A DNA stretch of 64,000 bases from Flavobacterium notoginsengisoli (GCF_014207905.1 NZ_JACHLB010000001.1:1526065-1590064), one strand, 5' to 3'. Shown: positions 17,377-26,569, counted from the stretch's first letter. Numbers and translations are program-made. Notes: a model not told the origin generated them from the letters alone.

Positions 17377-17409
17377 CAAAAAAAGCTCCAGATTTCTCTG
17401 AAGCTTTTT
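17377..17409 (-). terminator. Terminator of tRNA-fMet
   Basis: AAAAAGCTCCAGATTTCTCTGAAGCTTTTT, 5 bp past the tRNA 3' end on the minus strand. It belongs to the window-wide AGCTCCAGA hairpin family. Confidence 0.85.
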
Positions 17410-17414
17410 ACTTG

Positions 17415-17487
17415 TAGCGGGAACAGGACTCGAACCTGTGACCTTCGGGTTATGAGCCCGACGAGCTGCCTACTGCTCTATCCCGCG
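17415..17487 (-). tRNA. tRNA-fMet (CAT), initiator
   Basis: A 73-nt cloverleaf. The acceptor stem GCGGGA/TCCCGC closes with a C1-T72 mismatch, and the anticodon stem ends in three G-C pairs (GGG CTCATAA CCC), both features of initiator tRNA. The T arm is ACAGG TTCGAGT CCTGT, the anticodon CAT. No CCA is encoded. A perfect Bacteroidota promoter precedes it and a strong terminator follows. Its 3' end plus terminator is echoed as degraded copies at 41.0, 41.6, 53.3 and 61.8 kb. Confidence 0.96.
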
Positions 17488-17499
17488 ATGTTTCGGGTG

Positions 17500-17529
17500 C
17501 AAAGATACACACTAAATGCGGTTTTGCAA
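17500..17529 (-). promoter_or_regulatory. Promoter of tRNA-fMet
   Basis: On the minus strand TTG, 19 bases, then TATCTTTG: an exact match to the Bacteroidota sigma-A consensus (TTG-N19-TAnnTTTG). It is followed by GCACCCG, also found after the tRNA-Glu promoter. Confidence 0.88.
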
Positions 17530-17575
17530 GCTATTTTTGTAATTTATTTTTTAAAATTGATTTAAAACGCAGATT

Positions 17576-18103
17576 TTATTGAACTTTAAAGTCTAGCAAT
17601 TCCTCGTAAACATTTCCTTTTAAGCCTAATAACAGACCAAAAGCGGGTTCGGTTTTTAGGCCGCTTTCTTTTAATTTAATAATCTCTAATCGGAAGTTTT
17701 CGTCTTTTGACTGAAGAATTTGAGCTTCAACAAGCATATGTCTGTAGCCATTTTGCTCTTGAGTTGGAGTGTTTTGTCCGAAAATTTCAATTTCAAAATC
17801 GTCAAGATAAAAGTTTGCAATAACAGATTCTTGATTATTTATGAGATTTTCTCGAATGGTGAAATTGTTTTCTTTTGAGAATAAATCTTTAATCTTTTCA
17901 ACGAATTCAAGCTTGTTTTTCCAATAACAAATAATATCCAAGTCACTGTTTTCTACGTCAATATTTATCGGAATTGTGCCAACTAAAATAGGATCAAAGT
18001 CAGATAGATTTTCTAAAATATTATACTTAGTTAAAACTTCAAATGAAGCTTGCTGTTTCAGATTTCCTGTTTTTAAATATGAAATATCTGTAAAATCAGT
18101 CAT
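17576..18103 (-). CDS. DUF4269 protein (nucleotidyltransferase-like)
   Basis: A 175-residue soluble protein of the DUF4269 family. The segment LVGTIPINIDVENSDLDIICY has the helix-turn plus D-x-D strand of minimal nucleotidyltransferases, and VIANFYLDDFEIEIFGQ supplies the third acid-containing strand. NGYRHMLVEAQIL and GLKTEPAFGLLLGL are typical family motifs. Its substrate is unknown. The start codon overlaps the stop of the glycosyltransferase gene by 1 bp, so the two are translated together. Confidence 0.82.
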   Translation of the reverse strand: MTDFTDISYLKTGNLKQQASFEVLTKYNILENLSDFDPILVGTIPINIDVENSDLDIICYWKNKLEFVEKIKDLFSKENNFTIRENLINNQESVIANFYLDDFEIEIFGQNTPTQEQNGYRHMLVEAQILQSKDENFRLEIIKLKESGLKTEPAFGLLLGLKGNVYEELLDFKVQ

Positions 18104-19629
18104 TACTTTTTATAATTTTTCTCTTCTTTAATTTCTTCTTCTAATCGTTTGTTGATGTCGATTTTGGCATTCGTAAAAATAAAAATAGTCGTTCCGTATT
18201 CTCTTGCATATTGGTTTGTAATTTTACCGCCAATAAATCCTTTTTCAAAATACGGACTTGTTTCTTTAAGTTCTTCGTTGTTTTCATCAAATTCTTTAAC
18301 TCGAATAAGATTTTTGTATTGAATTTTAAGATTAAACCAATTTACATAATCGGCATTAAAAGAAACTGCTTTAATTCCTTTTTCAGAATAATAATTAATC
18401 GCGCCGGCTTGTCCGTAATTATCACAAAGGACAATAGTTTCTTTTTTGTTTGGAATTAAAGTATACAAAGAATCTGTTTTTCTTGCCAACTCTTTCCAGC
18501 CCAACATATCGGCAAAATCCTGCGGTAATTGATGATCTTTTCCGTCTTCCCAACGAAGCATTCCAAGTTTTTGATATTTCTCTGAATGCGAAACTATATA
18601 TTCTGGACTTTTATTAGGAAAAGCAATATTGTACATCGGGATAAATAGTAAAATCGGAATGATAATAAAAATAGGTTTTAAATACCTTTTCCAACCTTCA
18701 TCTAAAACCTCAGACAGAAAAACAGCACCAAAAGCAATGTAAATAGGATAAAGGCCAATTACATAATACGCTTTGGCTTTGAAGTAAATAAATATGAAAA
18801 GAGTAAAAACAAACGAAGCAAAAAAGACTTGGAATTTTTTGAGCGGTTTATAAAAAATCACAGCATAAAGTCCGGCCAAAATAACCAATAAACCACCAAT
18901 GAAAAATAGAATCTGTTCTTTTATAAAACTTCCTAAATCAACATTTACCAATTGTGTTTCTGCCAATTCTTTCATATGATGCACGATTGGAAACTGATTT
19001 CGGTATTGCCAAACCAGATTAGGGAGAATTAGCATTATGCCAAAAATTAAAGCAAAATAAAACTGCTTTTTAATTAACATTTTTCTTTGACTAGAAAGTA
19101 TAATGGCAGGAAATAATCCGAATAATAGAAATACGATATTGTATTTGTTTAAAAATCCAAAAGCAAAAATAATGGCTCCAAAATAAATCCATTTCGTGTC
19201 TTCCGAAACTATGTATTGAATTAAAACATAATAAACTGCAGTCCAGCATAAAACATCTAGAGAGTTCGGCTGATACAGCATATTAAGTCTAAGCAGACAA
19301 GAAAACAAAACACATAAAGCGCCTAGAATTAAAGCATAAAGATTTCCTTTTAACAATTCGATTGTTTTCCAGACAAGCAAAAGCGTCAAAGCGCCAAATA
19401 GGGCAGGGAAGAACTTAACCCAGAAAACAGAATTTCCGAGAAGTAAAATAATACACGAAAACCACGAAGTTACAGGCGGAACCGATAAAAACCCCCAAGC
19501 CGTATGATGCGCTTGATCGAGATGAAGATATTCGTCGCGCTGTAAATCGTATTCGGGACTAATTAAAACATATTGCAGAATAAATTTTAAGAGAATAAAC
19601 CCAATTAAAATCAGTTTTTTTTTGGTCAT
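18103..19629 (-). CDS. GT39/ArnT-like membrane glycosyltransferase
   Basis: A 508-residue protein with about ten transmembrane segments in the N-terminal 340 residues and a soluble C-terminal domain. After the first helix, PEYDLQRDEYLHLDQAHH carries the acidic catalytic region of the PMT/ArnT (GT39, GT-C) fold, and PPVTSWF resembles the PP-containing first loop. Family members transfer sugars from polyprenyl-phosphate donors to lipid or protein acceptors on the periplasmic side. The acceptor is unknown here. It is co-transcribed with DUF4269. Confidence 0.8.
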   Translation of the reverse strand: MTKKKLILIGFILLKFILQYVLISPEYDLQRDEYLHLDQAHHTAWGFLSVPPVTSWFSCIILLLGNSVFWVKFFPALFGALTLLLVWKTIELLKGNLYALILGALCVLFSCLLRLNMLYQPNSLDVLCWTAVYYVLIQYIVSEDTKWIYFGAIIFAFGFLNKYNIVFLLFGLFPAIILSSQRKMLIKKQFYFALIFGIMLILPNLVWQYRNQFPIVHHMKELAETQLVNVDLGSFIKEQILFFIGGLLVILAGLYAVIFYKPLKKFQVFFASFVFTLFIFIYFKAKAYYVIGLYPIYIAFGAVFLSEVLDEGWKRYLKPIFIIIPILLFIPMYNIAFPNKSPEYIVSHSEKYQKLGMLRWEDGKDHQLPQDFADMLGWKELARKTDSLYTLIPNKKETIVLCDNYGQAGAINYYSEKGIKAVSFNADYVNWFNLKIQYKNLIRVKEFDENNEELKETSPYFEKGFIGGKITNQYAREYGTTIFIFTNAKIDINKRLEEEIKEEKNYKK

Positions 19630-19732
19630 GAAGTCGTTGGTTTGCGGTAAGTGGTTTCAAGTCAGTTTAATGGTATTACGAATATAAGATTTATTTTGAT
19701 TGAAAAACGATGAAAACGCTGTTATAGCAAAT

Positions 19733-19763
19733 AAAAAAAGCTCCAGATTTCTCTGAAGCTTTA
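19733..19763 (-). terminator. AGCTCCAGA-family terminator of the DUF4494 gene
   Basis: AAAAAAAGCTCCAGATTTCTCTGAAGCTTTA, 10 bp past the stop at 19773. Confidence 0.8.
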
Positions 19764-19772
19764 GTTGAATTT

Positions 19773-20321
19773 TTATTCTTCTATTGCAGTTTCAAATTCC
19801 ATGTGATCTACAATTTCTGTTTCTGGTTTGTCTGGTTTAGAAGCTTTTAAAGCATTAAATCTTTCTAACATTTCGGTTTCTCCTTCTTCACCGCTGAAAT
19901 AAGGAAAAACATCCATAATTGGTGTTTCTGAAATAGACGGAATAGAATATTCTCCCATCGTATTTTTCATTATATGAATTGTGTTGTCATAAGCTTCGCG
20001 CACATCATTTGCTTGAACCAGCATATACATGCTTGTTTTTCTTTCCTTACCACTTTCTTCATCATAAGCAATTAAAGTGATTTTAGATTTAAACCATCTG
20101 TCCGCATTTTCAAAAGGATGGATTTCGGCATAATTTGCCACTTTAATAGCCGTGATTTTAAATTCTTCACTAATGTAAGCGGCCATTTCTTCATTAATCC
20201 TTTTTTCAGCTTCTGTGTAAGACAAAGCGTCAACCAAATACGGTTCTGTTAATACTTTTTGTCCGCCAGTTTCATCTGTTTTTCTATATTTTACTTTGCA
20301 TTCGTACCAAACTACGCTCAT
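19773..20321 (-). CDS. DUF4494 protein
   Basis: A 182-residue soluble protein of the DUF4494 family of Bacteroidota. It starts MSVVWYECKVKYRKTDETGG, has VDALSYTEAEKRINEEMAAY, and NADRWFKSKITLIAYDEESGKE followed by MYMLVQANDVREAYDN. The frame extends 53 codons further upstream, but the family begins at this ATG, and a TATCTTTG box at 20345-20352 places the transcript start inside that extension. The function is unknown. Confidence 0.85.
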   Translation of the reverse strand: MSVVWYECKVKYRKTDETGGQKVLTEPYLVDALSYTEAEKRINEEMAAYISEEFKITAIKVANYAEIHPFENADRWFKSKITLIAYDEESGKERKTSMYMLVQANDVREAYDNTIHIMKNTMGEYSIPSISETPIMDVFPYFSGEEGETEMLERFNALKASKPDKPETEIVDHMEFETAIEE

Positions 20322-20727
20322 CTCTTTTAAATTTTTAAGGATGCCAAAGATAAATTTTACAGGAAAATAAATAGTTAAATATCGAAATAGATATTCACAA
20401 TTTTGAGTGTTTTTTGGTAATCTTTTGAATGCCTGAAAGTTGTGTTTTTTTTCTTCAGAAAGTTTTGTAATCGCATTCATTCCTTTTAATTATAAAAAAC
20501 TGAAAATATTTTTTGAGTGTAAATATTTGTAATTCAATTGTTTATTTTTTTTAATAATTGAATTCCCTAAAAAAATGAATTTTCCTTAAAACCAAATATT
20601 CGAATTCAACGTAATTGGGGAAATACAGTGGTTGGGAATGAGGCAAATTCAAAAGATAGTAGTTTTTGGAAGAACAGAATCTTACAGCATTCCTAGCCAT
20701 TTTTTTTTATAATTTGAAGCAGTATTT
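20322..20727. other. Intergenic region between divergent genes, about 406 bp
   Basis: It holds the DUF4494 promoter box (20345-20352). The rest is AT-rich. A frame continuing the DUF4494 reading frame to 20480 has no family character. I see no RNA gene or repeat here. Confidence 0.5.
20345..20352 (-). promoter_or_regulatory. -7 box for the DUF4494 gene
   Basis: TATCTTTG on the minus strand, 24 bp upstream of the ATG at 20321. It supports the shorter start. Confidence 0.5.
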
Positions 20728-20973
20728 ATGACAGGAAAATTAAACGTTCAGAAGTTAAAAGAAACTTTAAAATATCTAGAAAGCAAAGATCGTGAATTAA
20801 AAAATCAAGGTCAAAATGATACGCGCAGTCTTGAATCAATGATAAAATATTTGAAAAAAGACATGATTGAGCAATATAATTTAGATGATCATCATGTTAC
20901 GATAAAACAAGAAATAAAAGATACGCAGACTTTTATTGAGAACGTAAAAAGAATTATTTCGGTTAATATATAA
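20728..20973 (+). CDS. Small helical hypothetical protein, 81 aa
   Basis: A small charged protein, predicted all-helical: KLNVQKLKETLKYLESKDRELKNQ, SLESMIKYLKKDMIEQY and IKQEIKDTQTFIENVKRI. There is no signal peptide or membrane segment. The heptad-like spacing of Leu and Ile suggests a coiled coil or helical hairpin. I do not recognise a family. It is convergent with the aspartic-protease-like gene, 27 bp apart. Confidence 0.6.
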   Translation: MTGKLNVQKLKETLKYLESKDRELKNQGQNDTRSLESMIKYLKKDMIEQYNLDDHHVTIKQEIKDTQTFIENVKRIISVNI

Positions 20974-21000
20974 GTTCGCTTTTAAGGTCAAATTATACTT

Positions 21001-21939
21001 TTATTCCAGTTTAAATTTTTGGTTTTTGCAATCGAGAGTCAGTTTATGGTTGAGGAAAAGTTTGTTTCCAATCATGCCCTGCATTCCTGAACGTTTCATT
21101 AAGAATTTTTGCAAGTCCGATGTGCCTTCAATATGCGTAACTTCCGAAAGATTTAATTCTAAATTTCCGAACAGGATTTTCTTTTTCGCGGAAGCGGAAA
21201 AAACCGACAATGTATTTCCCCAAGAATTTCCTTTTTCAGTTTTTATTTTACTGTTTGTATTTTTATATTTTTTCCAAACTTCTTTTGTTGTAATCAATTC
21301 GTAACCGCTTGTTCCAGAATCATAAAGCAACTTTAAATTTTCATTTTCTACTTTTGCCGAAATTAAAATTTTACGTTTTTTGAATTCAAAATCCACGAAG
21401 TTTTTTTCCTGAATTTGTTCCGTAAAAGAACATTTATTATTCTTAAAATCTAAAACAGTAATCCGTTTTTCTAATAAATCGGTTCCAATCGTTCCGATTA
21501 TATTCTCGGCATTTGGATCTTCAAAATCTACTTTATTTCCATAATTTAAAACTTCGAAATTGCTAGAAATTATATCCATTTTTCCAATTGTAAAATGTGT
21601 CGCAATTTGATTTTTTTCAGAATTGAAATGCAGTTGATTTTGATGCTTTTTTGAAATCGATTCTAATGCATTTTTATAGAAAACAGTAATTGGCGAACCA
21701 GAATCAAATTGCATGTAAAACGTTTGATTAATTCCCTCTAGTTTTATTGGAAAAAGTAATGCAGAATGTAGATTTTCATCGGAAGAAATCCATTTCATCG
21801 GAATATTTTCTGCTGTTCCAGAAACGGTTAAATAATTTTCTGGCGGAGTGAATTTCTTTTGGAAATAAAAATATCCTCCCAACAAAAATAAAACGATTAT
21901 AACTAAACTGGCGATTGCAATTTTCTTCAATATTTTCAT
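21001..21939 (-). CDS. Membrane-anchored aspartic-protease-like protein
   Basis: A protein of 312 residues from the ATG at 21939 (MKILKKIAIASLVIIVLFLL), with one N-terminal membrane anchor and an exported body. Two retropepsin-like halves are visible: FYMQFDSGSPITVFYK with IIGTIGTDLLEKR, and LKLLYDSGTSGYELIT with MQGMIGNKLFLNHK. The D-S-G triads replace the usual D-T-G, which also occurs in active pepsin-like enzymes. The pairing of D-S/T-G and hydrophobic-hydrophobic-G motifs supports the fold. The frame reaches 21957, but the later ATG gives a normal signal anchor. It lies beside a membrane-bound XRE regulator. Confidence 0.7.
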   Translation of the reverse strand: MKILKKIAIASLVIIVLFLLGGYFYFQKKFTPPENYLTVSGTAENIPMKWISSDENLHSALLFPIKLEGINQTFYMQFDSGSPITVFYKNALESISKKHQNQLHFNSEKNQIATHFTIGKMDIISSNFEVLNYGNKVDFEDPNAENIIGTIGTDLLEKRITVLDFKNNKCSFTEQIQEKNFVDFEFKKRKILISAKVENENLKLLYDSGTSGYELITTKEVWKKYKNTNSKIKTEKGNSWGNTLSVFSASAKKKILFGNLELNLSEVTHIEGTSDLQKFLMKRSGMQGMIGNKLFLNHKLTLDCKNQKFKLE

Positions 21940-22027
21940 GTCTAAATTTTTCTGCAAGATTCGGGTTTTGATTCCGATTTGAGCGAAAAAACTAGGCGAC
22001 AGTTTTACGACAGTTTTGTGACTTTAG

Positions 22028-22567
22028 CTATAAGAAGTTGTTTTTCAGTTTTATAGATAATTCTTGTTTTTGATTTAAACTGATTCCGTTTATTAAAACA
22101 ACAATTAATTTTAAGCAAAGAGAACCAATTAACGGCACAAGAAAAAGAGGAAATTGCAAAGAAAAAGCCTTTTGAAGAAATGGGCTTACAATAAGTAAAA
22201 TGGCAAGCGAAAGACTCAAAATGATTTGAACGCTTACTAGTTGTTTTCCGATTTCTTTGGTTTTAGAATCTTTACTTTTATTGGTTAAAATTAACGGTAC
22301 TATAATGCTTCCAAACGGAATTACAGAGCCCATCATAATAGAAATGTTGATGATTTTGGCTCTTTCTACATCGAAAAAATCGGCTTTGTCAAAAAGATTT
22401 TCTGGTGTTGTTTCTAAAGTTTGCGCAATGGTTTTTAAAGTAAATCCTTTTAAGATATTACCTGCTTCAATTCGCTGAATCGTTCTTAACGAAAGTCCAG
22501 ATTTTTCGGCAAGTTCATTTTGAGTCATGTTTTTTTCTTCCCTCAAAAATTTAACTTTATTCTTCAT
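22028..22567 (-). CDS. XRE-family regulator with membrane domain
   Basis: A 179-residue protein. Residues 1-60 form a Cro/C1-type helix-turn-helix (VKFLREEKNMTQNELAEKSGLSLRTIQRIEAG), and residues 70-170 contain three hydrophobic helices, as in DUF4870-like small membrane domains. A membrane-tethered repressor sensing an envelope signal is a reasonable reading. The upstream gene on the other strand is the GH130 gene and the downstream one is the aspartic-protease-like gene; the target is unknown. Confidence 0.78.
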   Translation of the reverse strand: MKNKVKFLREEKNMTQNELAEKSGLSLRTIQRIEAGNILKGFTLKTIAQTLETTPENLFDKADFFDVERAKIINISIMMGSVIPFGSIIVPLILTNKSKDSKTKEIGKQLVSVQIILSLSLAILLIVSPFLQKAFSLQFPLFLVPLIGSLCLKLIVVLINGISLNQKQELSIKLKNNFL

Positions 22568-22757
22568 TGCTTTTTGAATGTGGTTGAGGAACGAAATTAT
22601 AAAAAAGTTTAATCAATTGGATATGCCAGAAAGTGTTTGTTTTTTGAAGTGAAATGGGAGTTTTAATAAAAAATTAAGTTTTTTTCTTTAACAAAAATTA
22701 CTAACTTGTTGTAGAATAAATGATTCACTTAATATAATTTTCTTAAAAAATGCCACT

Positions 22758-24230
22758 ATGCGAGTATCAGTAGTTCGAAAAAGTATAAAATTTACACCAG
22801 ATTCCAGAAGAGTTGTTGCCAGATATTTTATGAATGGCATTGAAAGAACCCAACAAATGGTTCTTCGAATAATGACTCTTGAAGAAAAAGAGGTTTTGCA
22901 AACCTTAGAGCAGACACTACGCGAATTTGCAAGACGCCATAGAAATATTTCGGCTGTTTTTTTCAGGCATTGTGAGCGAATCAGACCGATTATTGAGGAA
23001 ATGCAGATTGATTTTGATTCACTTTCTTTAGATCGAAAAATGCTTATCGGATCTTATTGCACAATGGAATATGCAATAGAATCTGCCGCTATTTTTAACC
23101 CTTCAATTGTAGAAGATTTTGATCAGACAGGTTTGGAAGCTGGCGAAAAACGCGTTGTTATTTCTTTTCGTGCAACTGGCGAAGGGCATATTTCTTCTAT
23201 TGTTTTTAGAAGAGGAATTTTAGATAGAGATAACAATCTTCAAATAATGAAAATCGGAAATCATATTGATAAAGCCGAAATCGAACATAAAACATTATTT
23301 AATAAAGAACGTTTTTTAACCAAATTATCAGAAATGCATACGACGGACAAATATATTGTCCAGATAATGCAAGATCTTCCTGATGAATTTGAGTTTGCCA
23401 TTTTAAAGAATATGCTCAATAACGCTTTGAGCGACCCAACAAATAGGGAAGAGCGAAAAACAGCTTTGCAGGAAATATTATGGCTGGCGAATTCTTTTTA
23501 TGATTTGCAGTTCAAACACGATTCAGACATTACAGAGCGTGTTATTTTTCCAATTTCAGACTCAGAAAGCCGAGGTATCGAAGATGCGCGTTTTGTGCGT
23601 TTTGTAGATGATGATGATTCTGTGCGTGTTATGGCAACCTATACGGCGTATAACGGACATACAATTTTACCTAAATTAATTTCTACGGAAGATTTCTATA
23701 GTTTTAGAGTAATGCCACTTCATGGGGAAGGTGCTCAAAACAAAAATTTAGCTTTATTTCCTCGAAAAATAAAAGGTAAATATGCGATGTTGGCAAGAAT
23801 TGACGGTGTTAACAATTACATTATGTATTCGGATAGAGCTACGCAATGGAATACTCCAATTTTGTTACAACAGCCAAGATTTACTTGGGAATTAACCCAA
23901 ATTGGAAATTGCGGTTCGCCACTTTGGACCGAAGAAGGCTGGCTTGTTATTACGCACGGTGTCGGAACAATGAGACGTTATTGCATTGGCGCGTCATTAT
24001 TTGATTTGGATGATCCTTCAAAAGAAATCGGAAGGCTTGCTGAACCTTTATTGTCTCCTTTAGAAGACGAACGCGAAGGTTATGTACCCAATGTTGTCTA
24101 TTCTTGCGGAGCCATTATTCACAATAATAGCTTGATTTTACCTTACGCCGTTTCTGATTATTCTTCGACTTATGGTGTTGTAGATATGGTAGAATTATTA
24201 GATGCTTTGAAAAAAAGTTACAAGAAATAA
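22758..24230 (+). CDS. GH130 family glycosidase / phosphorylase
   Basis: A 490-residue cytoplasmic enzyme of glycoside hydrolase family 130, the family of beta-mannoside phosphorylases and related hydrolases. An N-terminal helical extension (about 1-170) precedes a five-bladed propeller. The blade motif ERVIFPISDSESRGIEDARFVRF carries the catalytic acid in GIEDAR. GPL-like stretches RFTWELTQIGNCGSPLWTEEGWLVITHG and GAIIHNNSLILPYAVSDYSS form the sugar/phosphate site. The long N-terminus matches the subgroup with an extra helical domain. It stands alone with no transporter next to it. Confidence 0.87.
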   Translation: MRVSVVRKSIKFTPDSRRVVARYFMNGIERTQQMVLRIMTLEEKEVLQTLEQTLREFARRHRNISAVFFRHCERIRPIIEEMQIDFDSLSLDRKMLIGSYCTMEYAIESAAIFNPSIVEDFDQTGLEAGEKRVVISFRATGEGHISSIVFRRGILDRDNNLQIMKIGNHIDKAEIEHKTLFNKERFLTKLSEMHTTDKYIVQIMQDLPDEFEFAILKNMLNNALSDPTNREERKTALQEILWLANSFYDLQFKHDSDITERVIFPISDSESRGIEDARFVRFVDDDDSVRVMATYTAYNGHTILPKLISTEDFYSFRVMPLHGEGAQNKNLALFPRKIKGKYAMLARIDGVNNYIMYSDRATQWNTPILLQQPRFTWELTQIGNCGSPLWTEEGWLVITHGVGTMRRYCIGASLFDLDDPSKEIGRLAEPLLSPLEDEREGYVPNVVYSCGAIIHNNSLILPYAVSDYSSTYGVVDMVELLDALKKSYKK

Positions 24231-24233
24231 ATC

Positions 24234-25010
24234 CTATTTTTTAAGATTTGGAATCTTTTCTGTCAAGTTTTTCCAATATCGTTTTGGCATGTGTTGAATA
24301 TGAAGTTTGGTATTTTTTCTAGATTCAATATTGACACTGCTGAAATAGTTTCTCCATAAATTCTGAAAAAATTCTTCGTTCTCATCTGAAATTTCGGCAA
24401 GAAATTTTGAAGACGAAGGATTTGAATCGAATGTTAATTGGACCGTAGCAACTTGTTCTAAATCATAATAAATTCCGTATTTCCTTTTGGAATCATAAAT
24501 AAGCCATTTCTGGTCTGCATAACGATCTTTAAAATGCTTTTGAATCAATGGCAATACATTGCAATCTGGCTCAACAATGGCGTAGTATAAATTGTCTTTT
24601 GTTAGTTTAAAACGAACAAAAGCTTTCATTCTATGACTTTCTTTTCCTGTTAGATGAGCCGCTTTTCTAACGTTTAAAACTGCATTATTGCTTAAATCTC
24701 CCTCAATATTTACGGGGCTTGACAAAACATATTCTGCAAAGCGAAATAGATTTTCTTCGATTTGATCTAATTCAGAAAAAAAAGCGTGGTAGAGATTTGT
24801 AATTCCATGTGTAGAAAGATGTTTTTTCAAGCCATTTAAAACTCGATTTGCCTTTTTAGGGTCTGTTTCAATATGGTGTGTATTCGAAAAAAGTAATGAG
24901 TTTGAAGATTCATTTTTGGCAAAAACAACGTCTTTGAGTTTATATTCATAAATCTCAAAAACAGCTGTAAGCCAGCCTCCAAATGTGCCGTCGTAAATTA
25001 AAAGTGTCAT
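24234..25010 (-). CDS. TIGR03915 family DNA repair-associated protein (DUF4130)
   Basis: A 258-residue protein starting MTLLIYDGTFGGWLTAVFEIYE, the hallmark of TIGR03915/DUF4130. The conserved AHLTGKESHRMKAFVRF and DNLYYAIVEPDCNVLPLIQKHFKDRYADQKWLIYDSKRKYG follow. The family occurs beside, or fused to, uracil-DNA-glycosylase-like domains and almost always next to the radical SAM protein TIGR03916, as here, where the start overlaps the stop of that gene by 1 bp. A shared DNA modification or repair role is inferred from this pairing. Confidence 0.9.
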   Translation of the reverse strand: MTLLIYDGTFGGWLTAVFEIYEYKLKDVVFAKNESSNSLLFSNTHHIETDPKKANRVLNGLKKHLSTHGITNLYHAFFSELDQIEENLFRFAEYVLSSPVNIEGDLSNNAVLNVRKAAHLTGKESHRMKAFVRFKLTKDNLYYAIVEPDCNVLPLIQKHFKDRYADQKWLIYDSKRKYGIYYDLEQVATVQLTFDSNPSSSKFLAEISDENEEFFQNLWRNYFSSVNIESRKNTKLHIQHMPKRYWKNLTEKIPNLKK

Positions 25011-26275
25011 TATTGAAATAAAGAAAGCTGGTTCGAAAAATTGTTTTTGTATTTGCTATTTTGGATGTTTAGAATCTGTTCTTTTATTTGCATCGAAGAC
25101 AAATCTTTCTGCAAATAAAAAGGTGAAGAAAAGGCAAGGAAAAATTTTGAACGACTATAAGCTATTCCCAATTTTTTCAAATCTTCTGGTTGTAATCTTT
25201 TGAATTTTCGTGCTCTGACAATTTTTTGGGCGCTCGTAACTCCAATTCCAGGAATACGCAAAATCAATTCTAAATCTGCCGAATTAATATCAACAGGAAA
25301 CTGATTTAGATTTCGCAAAGCCCATCCTAATTTCGGATCAATATCAAGATCTAAATTTGGCTGATCAAAGCCTACAATTTCATTAACATTAAAACCATAA
25401 AAGCGAATAAGCCAATCAGCTTGATACAAACGATTTTCTCGAATCATCGGAACGGGAGTTCCAATTTCGGGAAGCCTGCTGTCGTAACTTATTGGCACAT
25501 AACCAGAATAATACACGCGACGCATATTCATTTGTTCGTAAAAATAATTTGCCATTCCGAGAATTTCAAGATCATTTTCTTGCGTTGCGCCAATTACCAT
25601 TTGCGTGCTTTGTCCGGCTGGAGCAAAAAGCGGTGCTTTAAAATTGGATTTTTTTTCTTCTTTATAACCAATAATTTCATTTTTCAGATATTCCATTGGT
25701 TTAATTACATCGGCATGATTTTTTTCTGGAGCTAATAATTTCAGGCTTTTTTCTGTTGGCATTTCGACGTTTACGCTTAAACGATCGGCATACATTCCAG
25801 CTTCTTTTATAAGTTCGTCACTTGCGCCGGGAATAGCTTTTAAATGAATATATCCATTAAAGTTTTCTTCTAATCGTAATTTCTTTGCGATTCTAACCAA
25901 ACGTTCCATAGTGAAATCAGGATTGTCAAAAATGCCTGAACTCAGAAATAATCCTTCAATATAATTTCTTCTATAAAAACCAATAGTAAGATCTACTACT
26001 TCTTGAACTGTAAAGGCAGCACGTTTAATGTCGTTGCTTTTTCGGCTTACGCAATAAGCGCAGTCAAAAATGCAATGATTGGTAAGAAGGATTTTTAATA
26101 ACGAAACACAGCGACCGTCTTCGGTGTAAGCGTGACAAATTCCATTTCCTGTATCGCCCAATCCCTTGTTTGAATTTTTTCGTTTGTTCTGACCTGCAGA
26201 CGAAGAACAAGAAACGTCATATTTGGCTGCATCTGCTAAAATTGCTAGTTTTTCCATCACTCTTTCATGTACCAT
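25010..26275 (-). CDS. TIGR03916 radical SAM DNA modification/repair protein
   Basis: A 421-residue radical SAM enzyme. The iron-sulfur motif is CIFDCAYC (CxxxCxxC, near residue 68). Further family marks are YIEGLFLSSGIFDNPDFTMERLV, the SVNVEMPTEKSLKLLAPEK segment and QSTQMVIGATQENDLEIL. A helix-hairpin-helix DNA-binding motif, ILRIPGIGVTSAQKIVRARKF, lies near residues 335-360. It forms an operon with the DUF4130 gene. The chemical reaction is not known. Confidence 0.9.
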   Translation of the reverse strand: MVHERVMEKLAILADAAKYDVSCSSSAGQNKRKNSNKGLGDTGNGICHAYTEDGRCVSLLKILLTNHCIFDCAYCVSRKSNDIKRAAFTVQEVVDLTIGFYRRNYIEGLFLSSGIFDNPDFTMERLVRIAKKLRLEENFNGYIHLKAIPGASDELIKEAGMYADRLSVNVEMPTEKSLKLLAPEKNHADVIKPMEYLKNEIIGYKEEKKSNFKAPLFAPAGQSTQMVIGATQENDLEILGMANYFYEQMNMRRVYYSGYVPISYDSRLPEIGTPVPMIRENRLYQADWLIRFYGFNVNEIVGFDQPNLDLDIDPKLGWALRNLNQFPVDINSADLELILRIPGIGVTSAQKIVRARKFKRLQPEDLKKLGIAYSRSKFFLAFSSPFYLQKDLSSMQIKEQILNIQNSKYKNNFSNQLSLFQ

Positions 26276-26569
26276 TTTTCCCGAATTTTAGTTATTTTTA
26301 AAAAGAAAATCATTCTTTCAAAACTACTCATTTGAGGTGAAAAGGAATTGAAAATGACTGTTCTAAATTGTATCAAATTTCTATAAGCAAAAAAAATGGA
26401 CTTCCAAAACTTTAACTTTTCAAAATGCAAAAACAGGTATAAATACGGGGTACCGAATTTTTCAATATTTCTATATTGCAGCACTAAAGAAGAAATTGAT
26501 TAATCCCCCTTAAGATCGATTTTGTCTTATTAGCATTTACGAACATTTTTTAACTGAAAAGCTAAAACG

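Noticed and set aside
20322..20480. 53-codon N-terminal extension of the DUF4494 protein
   Set aside because: Family proteins begin at the inner ATG and a consensus -7 box lies within the extension.
26257..26484. 75-codon minus-strand frame upstream of the radical SAM gene
   Set aside because: Overlaps the start of the radical SAM gene, has random aromatic-rich composition and no leader.
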